Both the position numbers and the translations under genes were made by a program. A stretch of 27,053 nucleotides of DNA from positions 1 through 27,053 of the forward strand of contig DATLTB010000067.1 in NCBI GenBank assembly GCA_035533815.1, read 5' to 3'. The notes beneath the pieces were generated by a model. The model did not search any database, was not told the origin of the DNA, and saw only the letters and a program-made list of their open reading frames with translations. Below are positions 15,371-22,996 of the stretch, one piece after another (the first letter of the stretch is position 1; each line of letters opens with the position of its first letter). Origin of the DNA: JANWKA01 sp035533815 (GTDB lineage Bacteria; Bacteroidota; Bacteroidia; Chitinophagales; Chitinophagaceae).

Positions 15371-15825
15371 CATCTTCCGAATTCACTCGGGGGGAATTCC
15401 TGTTCAGCCCCGATAAAAGCAAGTTAGATATCGGGCTTATCCATCGGTTTTTATCGGAGGAAGCCTATTGGTCATTAGGGATACCCTTGGAAACCTTCCG
15501 TCGAGCCATTGCCCATTCCACATGCTTCGGGGTATATCACAGGGAGGAACAGGTGGGATTTTGCCGGGTGATCTCCGATCTGGCCACCTATGCCCACCTG
15601 GCCGACGTGTTTGTACTCCCTGAATACCGGGGAAGAGGTCTGGCCATTTGGATGGTCGGCCTCGTCCTGGAACATCCCGATTTGCAGGGATTGCGACGCT
15701 GGACACTGGGGACTATGGACGCACATGGCTTATACCACAAATTGGGGTTTACCCCATTGTCCAATCCGGAGCGGTGGATGAGTATCTATTTTAGCGATGT
15801 GTACCGCATCGCAGGAGCATCCTGA
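15367..15825 (+). CDS. GNAT family N-acetyltransferase
   Basis: 152 residues. The GNAT fold is indicated by the strand 'GFCRVISDLATYAHLADVFV' and the acetyl-CoA pyrophosphate-binding loop YRGRGLA (87-93, matching R/QxxGxG/A), followed by a helix and the C-terminal 'HGLYHKLGFTPL' typical of the family. The substrate is unknown; close relatives are annotated only as GNAT proteins. The start overlaps the kdsA stop (ATGA) and the SDR gene follows after 11 bp, so it is an internal gene of a short operon. A specific role in lipopolysaccharide synthesis is not implied by the sequence. Confidence 0.85.
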   Translation: MTSSEFTRGEFLFSPDKSKLDIGLIHRFLSEEAYWSLGIPLETFRRAIAHSTCFGVYHREEQVGFCRVISDLATYAHLADVFVLPEYRGRGLAIWMVGLVLEHPDLQGLRRWTLGTMDAHGLYHKLGFTPLSNPERWMSIYFSDVYRIAGAS

Positions 15826-15836
15826 ATCCTATTCAT

Positions 15837-16541
15837 ATGACCAACACCAAGGTACTTATCACGGGAGCCAGCGGAGGCCTGGGTATTTATGTCATGAAAC
15901 GCCTGATTGAGGAAGGCTGTTTTTTGCATGCCGCGGTGGGTTCACTTTCTGGCTTAGCCGCATTAGATCAGCAATTTCCGGGGATGTCCGGAAAACAATT
16001 CACTGCAGCCGTATCAGATATCACCACTGCATCCGGGGTGAAGGATTTTTTTTCCGGACATGAGGATTTCGGAGCCTTGGTCCACCTGGCGGGCGGTTTC
16101 CGTCCGGGGATATCCCTGGGGGAAACTTCGGATTCGGATTTTGATTTTCTCATGAACCTGAATGCCCGGTCTACCTTCCTGCTGCTGAAAGCCATACTTC
16201 CGCAGATGATCAGTCGGGGACAGGGATCCATTGTTACCATTGGAGCCAGGGCCGTGCTTCACCCCGCTCCGGGCAATGGGGCCTATACGGCCAGCAAATC
16301 AGCCCTGGTTGCCCTCACCCTGAATGCTGCAGAAGAAGGCAGGAAACATCAGGTCCGGGCTAATTGCATAGTGCCGGCCGTGATCGGGACGCCTGCAGCC
16401 AAACTGGGTATTGACGAAAAGGAGGGGGCAAAATGGACACCTCCGGAAGATATTGCAGATCTGGTATCCTTTCTGGTCGCTGATGCATCCCGGGGGATCA
16501 CCGGAACCCTGTTCCCAATGTACCATGGCATTCCGGCCTGA
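15837..16541 (+). CDS. SDR family oxidoreductase with altered Ser position
   Basis: 234 residues. Cofactor loop TGASGGLG (9-16), 'HLAGGF' in the NNAG position, and active-site Tyr150/Lys154 in GAYTASKSAL define a classical short-chain dehydrogenase. The strand that normally carries the catalytic Ser (…IVNISS…) reads SIVTIGARAV, so Gly136/Ala137 stand where Ser is expected. Some SDR subfamilies share this GARA form, so it may be a natural variant with altered chemistry rather than a dead enzyme. It follows the GNAT gene by 11 bp and precedes sufA by 112 bp. The substrate is unknown. Confidence 0.82.
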   Translation: MTNTKVLITGASGGLGIYVMKRLIEEGCFLHAAVGSLSGLAALDQQFPGMSGKQFTAAVSDITTASGVKDFFSGHEDFGALVHLAGGFRPGISLGETSDSDFDFLMNLNARSTFLLLKAILPQMISRGQGSIVTIGARAVLHPAPGNGAYTASKSALVALTLNAAEEGRKHQVRANCIVPAVIGTPAAKLGIDEKEGAKWTPPEDIADLVSFLVADASRGITGTLFPMYHGIPA

Positions 16542-16653
16542 AAAGGCCTTTGCGATGGCTGGGTACCCCATTTCCCCATTCATCGGTGATGAATTTGTCA
16601 TTTCTTCTACCGGAGGATGGGATATCGGTTTTTATTGATGAAATTTGCAGAAT

Positions 16654-16980
16654 ATGATAACGGTTTCTGAAAAAGCCAGCATTTACATTGAACAGCTGAT
16701 ACAAAAGGATGGTCAGGGTAAAAATACGTTTGTCAGGGTAGGGGTCAAAAGCGGAGGATGCTCCGGCCTGGAATACCAGTTAGCCTTTGACCACCAGTTA
16801 AATGAAGGTGACCAGGTATTTGAAGACAGGGGGATCCAGGTAGTGGTGAATAAAAAAAACCTGCTTTACCTGTTTGGGACCGAACTGGATTACTCGGATG
16901 GACTGGGGGGTAAAGGGTTATACTTCCTCAATCCCAATGCAGCCCGGACCTGCAGCTGTGGTGAAAGTTTTTCGCTCTGA
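16654..16980 (+). CDS. sufA: A-type Fe-S carrier SufA/IscA-like
   Basis: 108 residues from ATG 16654; a TTG nine bases upstream is in frame but adds only three residues. The three conserved cysteines are present: Cys36 in 'SGGCSGLEY' and Cys100/Cys102 in 'TCSCGESF' at the C-terminus. A-type carriers accept clusters from the SUF scaffold and hand them to target proteins. The gene lies 247 bp before sufB on the same strand, so it may be the first gene of the SUF transcript or be separately promoted. Its C-terminal CxCG motif and size match the ErpA/SufA/IscA group; which of these it corresponds to cannot be settled from sequence alone. Confidence 0.9.
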   Translation: MITVSEKASIYIEQLIQKDGQGKNTFVRVGVKSGGCSGLEYQLAFDHQLNEGDQVFEDRGIQVVVNKKNLLYLFGTELDYSDGLGGKGLYFLNPNAARTCSCGESFSL

Positions 16981-17202
16981 GACAACCCCTACCAGGAAAT
17001 TCCCCATATATTATACTTTTATTGTATTTCACCTTTTTCCTCCTGCCGGATCAGGAGGCCTGAAAATTGCGGTTTGGATATAGAAATTTTCCCATTGGCA
17101 TGATAGATACAGCCTGGAATACCGATATTTGCTGTTGGCTCCCGAACTCATGGCGGAATTGGACTGGTCATTCCTCATGTTGAATTAGAGATGAATATTA
17201 TG

Positions 17203-17226
17203 AATATATTAATAGTCAATATATTA
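17203..17226. repeat. Direct repeat AATATATTA immediately before sufB
   Basis: Two copies of AATATATTA (17203-17211 and 17218-17226) separated by 6 bases end one base before the sufB ATG, in a leader otherwise of A/T only. The 15-base period is not a whole helical turn. It could be a binding site for a regulator, or just part of the A/T-rich unstructured leader that Bacteroidota use instead of Shine-Dalgarno pairing. Confidence 0.5.
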
Positions 17227-17227
17227 C

Positions 17228-18673
17228 ATGAAAACTGATAAAGAGATAATTGAAGATATATCACAACGGGAATATGCTTATGGCTTTTCTACGGACATTG
17301 AAATGGATATGGCCCCCAGGGGGCTGAGTGAAGATACCATCCGGTTCATTTCCGAAAAGAAGCATGAACCGCCTTTTTTACTGGAATGGCGGTTGAAAGC
17401 ATACCGTCATTTCCTTGAGAGCGAAATGCCTGAATGGCAGAATTTTCAACTGCCGGAAATTGATTTCCAGGCTATTTCATATTATGCAGCCCCCAAGGCC
17501 CGGAAAAATTTAAAAAGCCTGGACGAGGTGGACCCGGAACTGCTGGCCACCTTCGAAAAGCTGGGGATTCCCCTAAACGAACAAAAAATGCTTAGTGGAG
17601 TGGCAGTTGATGCAGTGTTTGACAGTGTATCGGTAGCCACTACATTCCGGGTAAAACTGGCAGAACTGGGAATTATTTTCTGTTCATTCGGAGAGGCAGT
17701 ACAGCATCATCCTGAGCTGGTTAGAAAATACCTGGGTACGGTGGTCCCTTCCACCGACAATGTGTTTGCTGCATTAAACGCAGCAGTATTTTCCGATGGT
17801 TCCTTTGTGTACATACCCAAAGGAGTCCGGTGTCCCATGGAACTGTCCACTTATTTCCGCATCAACGCAGCGAATACCGGTCAGTTCGAGCGCACGCTGA
17901 TTATTGCTGATGACCACAGTTATGTCAGCTACCTGGAAGGATGTACGGCTCCCAGGCGGGATGAAAACCAACTGCATGCTGCAGTAGTGGAGCTAGTCGC
18001 CCTGGACCATGCCGAGATCAAGTATTCCACCGTGCAAAACTGGTATCCGGGGGATAAGGACGGAAAGGGAGGCATATTTAATTTCGTGACCAAAAGGGGG
18101 ATCTGCCGCGGGAATCATTCCAAAATTTCCTGGACCCAGGTGGAAACGGGTTCCGCTATAACCTGGAAATACCCCGGGGTTATCCTGAAAGGAGATTACA
18201 GTGAAGGGGAGTTTTATTCGGTGGCATTGACTAAAAATAAACAAATAGCCGATACGGGAACAAAAATGATCCATCTCGGTAAGTATACCCGCAGCCGGAT
18301 CATTTCCAAGGGAATATCTGCAGGTAGGGGCCAAAACAGCTACCGGGGACTGGTCCGGGTGGCCCGGAATGCCGACCATGCCCGCAATTTCACCCAATGT
18401 GATTCCCTGCTGATCGGAGCTCGCTGCGGAGCACATACCTTTCCATATATAGAATCCAAAAACAACACGGCGATGCTGGAGCATGAAGCTACCACATCCA
18501 AAATCGGGGAAGACCAGATATTTTACTGCAATCAACGGGGCATTGATGCGGAAAAGGCCGTAGCCCTCATTGTAAATGGCTATGCCAGGGAAGTCCTGAA
18601 TCAGTTACCCATGGAATTTGCTGTGGAAGCCCAGAAATTGCTCGCCATATCCCTGGAAGGCAGTGTGGGCTGA
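17228..18673 (+). CDS. sufB: Fe-S cluster assembly scaffold SufB
   Basis: 481 residues, the normal length of SufB. Characteristic stretches include 'SEKKHEPPFLLEWRLKAYRH', the central 'VEVVALDHAEIKYSTVQNWY'-type beta-helix repeats, 'KFSKISWTQVETGSAITWKY'-like sequence, and the C-terminal 'CGAHTFPYIESKN' with 'LEHEATTSKIGEDQIFY'. The Cys and Glu/His of those last motifs correspond to the residues that build the nascent cluster at the SufB-SufD interface in E. coli. SufB works in the cytoplasm in the SufBC2D complex. It opens the compact sufBCDSE-DUF59 operon; sufC follows after 40 bp. Confidence 0.97.
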   Translation: MKTDKEIIEDISQREYAYGFSTDIEMDMAPRGLSEDTIRFISEKKHEPPFLLEWRLKAYRHFLESEMPEWQNFQLPEIDFQAISYYAAPKARKNLKSLDEVDPELLATFEKLGIPLNEQKMLSGVAVDAVFDSVSVATTFRVKLAELGIIFCSFGEAVQHHPELVRKYLGTVVPSTDNVFAALNAAVFSDGSFVYIPKGVRCPMELSTYFRINAANTGQFERTLIIADDHSYVSYLEGCTAPRRDENQLHAAVVELVALDHAEIKYSTVQNWYPGDKDGKGGIFNFVTKRGICRGNHSKISWTQVETGSAITWKYPGVILKGDYSEGEFYSVALTKNKQIADTGTKMIHLGKYTRSRIISKGISAGRGQNSYRGLVRVARNADHARNFTQCDSLLIGARCGAHTFPYIESKNNTAMLEHEATTSKIGEDQIFYCNQRGIDAEKAVALIVNGYAREVLNQLPMEFAVEAQKLLAISLEGSVG

Positions 18674-18713
18674 ACCTAGGTAAAACACGAAATATATACA
18701 TAATCAACCGGAA

Positions 18714-19481
18714 ATGCTATCCATCAGAAATCTGAAAGTGAATATCGGTGAGCGGGAAATCCTGAAAGGGGTAAACCTGACTGTGAAAGCCGGCGAAGTG
18801 CATGCCATCATGGGCCCTAACGGCTCAGGCAAAAGCACCCTGGCTTCCGTACTGGCCGGCAGGGAAAATTTTGCCGTTACGGGAGGTGAGGTGCAACTGG
18901 ATAACAAGGACCTGCTGGATCTTTCTCCGGAGGACAGGGCCAGGGAAGGCGTTTTTATGGCATTCCAGTACCCGGTGGAGATTCCGGGTGTTTCCAATGT
19001 CAATTTCCTGAAGACCGCCATCAATGAGATCAGGGCTTACCGGGGACTTCCGGTCCTGGAAGCCCGGGAATTCCTGAAAATGGTGAAAGACAAGCAGAAA
19101 CTGGTTGATTTTGACGCCAAGCTGGCCAACCGGTCGGTGAATGAAGGATTTTCCGGCGGGGAAAAAAAACGGAATGAAATTTTCCAGCTGGCCATGCTTC
19201 AGCCCAGGTTGGCCATCCTGGATGAAACAGATTCCGGATTGGATATTGATGCCCTGAAGATCGTAGCCGCCGGGGTCAACAAGCTCCGCCTACCCGGGAA
19301 TGCCTTTGTGATCATCACCCATTACCAGCGCTTGCTGGAGTATATCATTCCCGATTATGTGCATGTACTTTATGATGGCCGGATCGTTAAATCCGGGGGC
19401 AAAGAACTTGCTTTGGAGCTGGAGGAAAAGGGATATGACTGGCTCAAGGCCGAACAAGGTTCTGTGGCCACCACGGCTTAG
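18714..19481 (+). CDS. sufC: SUF system ATPase SufC
   Basis: 255 residues. ABC-ATPase motifs are in order: Walker A GPNGSGKS (34-41), Q-loop 'MAFQYPVEIPGV', the signature FSGGEKKRNE (about 144-153, the SufC form with Lys-Arg-Asn) and Walker B LAILDETDSGLD (about 162-173), then the switch His in 'VIITHYQRLL'. SufC has no transport role; two copies bind SufB and SufD and drive opening of the scaffold. It lies between sufB and sufD, 20 bp before the latter. Confidence 0.97.
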   Translation: MLSIRNLKVNIGEREILKGVNLTVKAGEVHAIMGPNGSGKSTLASVLAGRENFAVTGGEVQLDNKDLLDLSPEDRAREGVFMAFQYPVEIPGVSNVNFLKTAINEIRAYRGLPVLEAREFLKMVKDKQKLVDFDAKLANRSVNEGFSGGEKKRNEIFQLAMLQPRLAILDETDSGLDIDALKIVAAGVNKLRLPGNAFVIITHYQRLLEYIIPDYVHVLYDGRIVKSGGKELALELEEKGYDWLKAEQGSVATTA

Positions 19482-19501
19482 TCCGGTTCAACTTATTTAC
19501 T

Positions 19502-20815
19502 ATGATTATGAATGAGACAGCGTCCCTGTATGATAATTTGCTGGAAGAGCATGACCGCCTGGCCCCGGTTATTGGGATGACTCCTGCGGGCCCATGGGCA
19601 AACCTCAGGGAATCTGCCTGGAAGGATTTTCAGGCGCTTCAATTCCCGACCACAAAAGAGGAGGATTGGAAATATACCAATATCATCCCCTTCCTGCAAC
19701 CCCATTATCACCTGGCTGGCCGCAATGGCGTTCAACTGAAAGCAACAGATATCCTGAATCTGGAAATCCCAGATCTGGAGGGCTGGCATATTGTTCTGGT
19801 GAATGGGGTGTTGCATCCCGAACTTTCCCGGCTTCCAGATCCTGGCGAGATCCAGGTCTGTACGCTGGCTGAAGCGGCCGATCTGCCTGCTTTCCGGGAG
19901 CATTTCGGAAAATACCTGGATACCACCAAATACCATTTTGCTGCACTGAATACTGCCTTGGCAGAAAACGGCCTGTTCATCGAAGTGAAGAAAAATGCCC
20001 GGATCGGGGCTCCGGTGCTCATCACTCACCTGTTCACCGGGTCAGCACCATTGATTATACAGCCCAGAAACTTATATATCCTTCAGCCGTGCTCCGAAGT
20101 TTCGCTGGTGGAAAATTTTGTTTCCCTGTTCCTGGACGAAGATATCCTGATCAATGCTGCCACAGAGATGTACCTCGGGGAAGGCAGCACGGCCGATCAT
20201 TACCGGATCCAGGATGGCAGCCTGCACCAGATCACCATTAACCATACCCAGGTAACCCAGGCGGATTCCTCCTTGTACAATAACCACACTTATTGCATTA
20301 ACGGCCGTTTTATCCGGAACAACACCCATGTGGCAATAGATGCAGAACATGCGGAGACCCACTTGTACGGACTGTACCTGACCAGCGGGGATCAGCTGGT
20401 GGATAATCACACTTTTGTGGATCACCGGAAACCCAACAGCAGGAGCAATGAGTGGTACAAAGGGGTCCTGAAAGATCAGTCCAGCGGGGTTTTCAACGGG
20501 AAAATATTTGTCCGGCCGGATGCGCAGAAGACCAATGCTTTCCAGGAAAACAATAATATCCTGATCGGAGCACTGGCTTCAATCAATTCAAAGCCGGAAC
20601 TGGAGATATTTGCAGATGATGTGAAGTGCAGTCATGGGTCCACCACCGGCCAGTTGGACGAAGAAGCAGCTTTTTATCTGCGTACCAGGGGTATCGGTGC
20701 AGCCACAGCAAATTCCCTGCTGATACATGCATTTGCCTATGATGTCACGGAAAAGATCCGCCTGGAACCCCTGAAGCATTATATCAATGACCTGATTGAC
20801 TCGAAATTATCATGA
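19502..20815 (+). CDS. sufD: Fe-S cluster assembly protein SufD
   Basis: 437 residues from ATG 19502 (a second ATG two codons on is equally possible). It has 'TTKEEDWKYTNI' near the N-terminus, a beta-helix core, and the C-terminal 'DDVKCSHGSTTGQLDEEAAF' and 'YLRTRGI' typical of SufD. The His in KCSHG is the residue at the SufB-SufD interface needed for cluster formation in E. coli. It is the SufB paralogue in the SufBC2D complex. Its stop overlaps the sufS start by 4 bp (ATGA). Confidence 0.96.
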   Translation: MIMNETASLYDNLLEEHDRLAPVIGMTPAGPWANLRESAWKDFQALQFPTTKEEDWKYTNIIPFLQPHYHLAGRNGVQLKATDILNLEIPDLEGWHIVLVNGVLHPELSRLPDPGEIQVCTLAEAADLPAFREHFGKYLDTTKYHFAALNTALAENGLFIEVKKNARIGAPVLITHLFTGSAPLIIQPRNLYILQPCSEVSLVENFVSLFLDEDILINAATEMYLGEGSTADHYRIQDGSLHQITINHTQVTQADSSLYNNHTYCINGRFIRNNTHVAIDAEHAETHLYGLYLTSGDQLVDNHTFVDHRKPNSRSNEWYKGVLKDQSSGVFNGKIFVRPDAQKTNAFQENNNILIGALASINSKPELEIFADDVKCSHGSTTGQLDEEAAFYLRTRGIGAATANSLLIHAFAYDVTEKIRLEPLKHYINDLIDSKLS

Positions 20816-22062
20816 TGGAAACGGTAGCTGGCAGCGGGATTTATGCCTTGGACACCGGGAGGATCCGGGATGATTTCCCCATCCTGCACACCCTGGTGCA
20901 CGGCAAACCGCTGGTTTACCTGGACAATGGGGCTACTTCCCAGAAACCCCTGCAGGTTATCCGCTCCATAGAGGATTATTACCGCCAGATCAACAGCAAT
21001 GTTCACCGGGGAGTACACCACCTCAGTCAGCAGGCCACGGATGCCTTTGAAGCAGCCCGCACTAAAGTAGCAGAGTTCATCGGGGCCCGCCATACCCATG
21101 AAGTGATCTTCACCCGGGGTACCACCGAAAGCATTAATCTGGTGGCCTCCAGTTTCGGCAGGGAAAACCTGAAGGAAGGGGATGAGGTCCTGATCACGGC
21201 CATGGAACACCATTCCAATATTGTACCCTGGCAGATGCTCTGCGAAGAAAAAGGCGCCAGGCTGCAGGTTATCCCCATCAGCCAGATCGGGGAACTGGAG
21301 CTGACGGAATTTCACCGCATGCTCAATTCCCGGGTCAAAATCCTGGCACTTACCCATGTCTCCAATACCCTGGGTACAATCAATCCCTTAAAAGAAATCA
21401 TTGATTCAGCCCACCGTCACAGAATTCCGGTATTGGTTGATGCAGCTCAGTCTGTGTTGCACCTGCACCCTGATGTGCAGGAACTGGACTGCGAGTTTAT
21501 GGCTTTTTCCGGGCATAAAGTTTGCGGCCCCACTGGAATCGGAGTACTTTATGGTAAACAGGATTTTCTGAACGCCATGCCTCCCTGGCAGGGCGGAGGA
21601 GAAATGATCAAAACAGTGACTTTCGAAAAGACCACCTATAATGAGCTGCCGTTCAAGTTTGAAGCAGGTACCCCCGATATTGCCGGGGCTATCGGGCTGA
21701 GGGCTGCCCTGGAATACCTGCAGGTTACAGGCACAGACAAAATATTCCATTACGAACGGCAGTTGCTGGAATACGCCACCGGAAAACTGCAGCAGATTGA
21801 GGGATTACGCATTTATGGGTCAGCCGCACAGAAGGCAAGCGTGATATCCTTTAATATTGAAGGCCTGCATCCCTATGATGTAGGGGTAATCCTGGATCAA
21901 TCCGGGATTGCCGTACGTACCGGCCACCACTGTACCCAGCCCCTGATGGATTTTTATGGTATTCCAGGCACAGTGAGGGCTTCCCTGGCTTTTTACAATA
22001 ATTTTGAGGATATCGATACCCTCTGTAATGCGGTTCGTAACGCCATCCGGATGCTCAGGTAA
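20812..22062 (+). CDS. sufS: Cysteine desulfurase SufS
   Basis: 416 residues, group II (SufS/CsdA) desulfurase. The PLP-binding Lys236 lies in 'AFSGHKVCGPTG' and the catalytic Cys374 in 'RTGHHCTQPLM', the short-loop form of SufS. Further PLP contacts are seen in 'TRGTTESINLVA' (100-113), 'EHHSNIVPW' (132-140) and 'DAAQS' (210-214). It takes sulfur from cysteine and passes the persulfide to SufE, encoded 11 bp downstream. The start is one of two adjacent ATGs inside the end of sufD. Confidence 0.97.
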   Translation: MMETVAGSGIYALDTGRIRDDFPILHTLVHGKPLVYLDNGATSQKPLQVIRSIEDYYRQINSNVHRGVHHLSQQATDAFEAARTKVAEFIGARHTHEVIFTRGTTESINLVASSFGRENLKEGDEVLITAMEHHSNIVPWQMLCEEKGARLQVIPISQIGELELTEFHRMLNSRVKILALTHVSNTLGTINPLKEIIDSAHRHRIPVLVDAAQSVLHLHPDVQELDCEFMAFSGHKVCGPTGIGVLYGKQDFLNAMPPWQGGGEMIKTVTFEKTTYNELPFKFEAGTPDIAGAIGLRAALEYLQVTGTDKIFHYERQLLEYATGKLQQIEGLRIYGSAAQKASVISFNIEGLHPYDVGVILDQSGIAVRTGHHCTQPLMDFYGIPGTVRASLAFYNNFEDIDTLCNAVRNAIRMLR

Positions 22063-22073
22063 AACAACTGGTC

Positions 22074-22499
22074 ATGACGATCAATGCCAAACAGGATGAG
22101 TTGATCGGAGAATTTGAACTCTTCGGGGGCTGGATGGACAAGTATGAATATATCATCGAGCTGGGCAAGGAACTGCCCTTGATCGCCGAGGAATACCGCA
22201 AGGACGAGAATCTGATCAGGGGCTGCCAGGCCAAAGTCTGGCTCCATGCAGAACTGGTGGATGGATCAGTGCGGTTTACCGCTGATAGCGATGCCATCAT
22301 CACCAGGGGTCTGGTCAGCATGGTGGTGAAAATATTATCCGGGCATACCCCCCGGGAAATTCAGCAGGCCGAACTGTATTTCATTGACCGGGTGGGACTA
22401 AAGGATCATTTATCTCCCACCCGGGCAAATGGGCTTTTATCCATGGTCAGGCAGATGAAACTATTTGCCCTGGCTTTTCAGACATTCCAGACCCCCTAA
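22074..22499 (+). CDS. sufE: Sulfur acceptor SufE
   Basis: 141 residues. The SufE pattern is complete: 'FELFGGWMDKYEYIIELGK', 'LPLIAEEYR', and the sulfur-accepting Cys51 in 'LIRGCQAKVWLHAE', followed by 'FTADSDAIITRGLVSMVV'. SufE activates SufS and shuttles its persulfide to SufB. It is placed between sufS and the DUF59 gene, with gaps of 11 and 10 bp. Confidence 0.95.
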   Translation: MTINAKQDELIGEFELFGGWMDKYEYIIELGKELPLIAEEYRKDENLIRGCQAKVWLHAELVDGSVRFTADSDAIITRGLVSMVVKILSGHTPREIQQAELYFIDRVGLKDHLSPTRANGLLSMVRQMKLFALAFQTFQTP

Positions 22500-22509
22500 C
22501 TCCAATCAT

Positions 22510-22821
22510 ATGGACCCTCAGGTTTTGAAACAACAGGTGATCGATGCCCTAAAAACGGTTTATGATCCCGAAATCCCGGTGGATATTTTTGAGCTGGGAC
22601 TTATCTATGGAGTAAATACCGATGAGCAGGGCAATGTGGAAGTGATCATGACCCTGACCGCTCCATCCTGTCCGTCTGCCGGGGAGATCCCTTTCGAGGT
22701 AGAAAATAAAGTCAGGGCTGTCTCCGGGGTGAACCAGGTGGATGTAACCCTGACCTTTGATCCTCCCTGGGATAAGGATAAGATGAGTGAAGAAGCCAAA
22801 CTCGAGCTGGGATTCCTGTAA
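22510..22821 (+). CDS. DUF59 / SufT-like metal-sulfur cluster assembly factor
   Basis: 103 residues from ATG 22510; the frame stays open upstream within sufE, but that part is not family-like. It is a MIP18/DUF59 domain: 'VYDPEIPVDIFELGLIYGV' (17-35), 'VIMTLTAPSCPSAGEIP' with Cys54, and 'VTLTFDPPWDKDKMSEEAK'. Relatives (SufT, yitW/paaD group) help mature Fe-S proteins in the cytoplasm. It is the last gene of the SUF operon in the order common to this phylum. Confidence 0.92.
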   Translation: MDPQVLKQQVIDALKTVYDPEIPVDIFELGLIYGVNTDEQGNVEVIMTLTAPSCPSAGEIPFEVENKVRAVSGVNQVDVTLTFDPPWDKDKMSEEAKLELGFL

Positions 22822-22996
22822 AACTACGGACCGTCTCGTCCTGATGGATTTCCCGCCGCAATTACCGCCCTGGGTAATGAATTTCAATCCCAGGACAGAC
22901 CGGCAATGCGTTTGGATACTGACTCCTTCAGGGTATGCGCGGATAACGCAATGAGCCCTGAATCACCAATCCGGGAATTTCAAATAAACAGGTAAA

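Noticed and set aside
17041..17062. CCTCCTG-CCGGAT-CAGGAGG hairpin after sufA as a terminator
   Set aside because: The stem is good but no T-run follows on the + strand; the T-run lies upstream of the stem, so it does not look like an intrinsic terminator.
17084..17188. Stop-to-stop + strand frame HDRYSLEYRYLLLAPEL... in the sufA-sufB gap
   Set aside because: Protein-like composition but 34 codons, no initiator before its middle and no recognised family; could be a gene scrap but not supportable.
17993..18535. 180-codon minus-strand frame opposite sufB
   Set aside because: Antisense shadow of sufB with no protein-family features.
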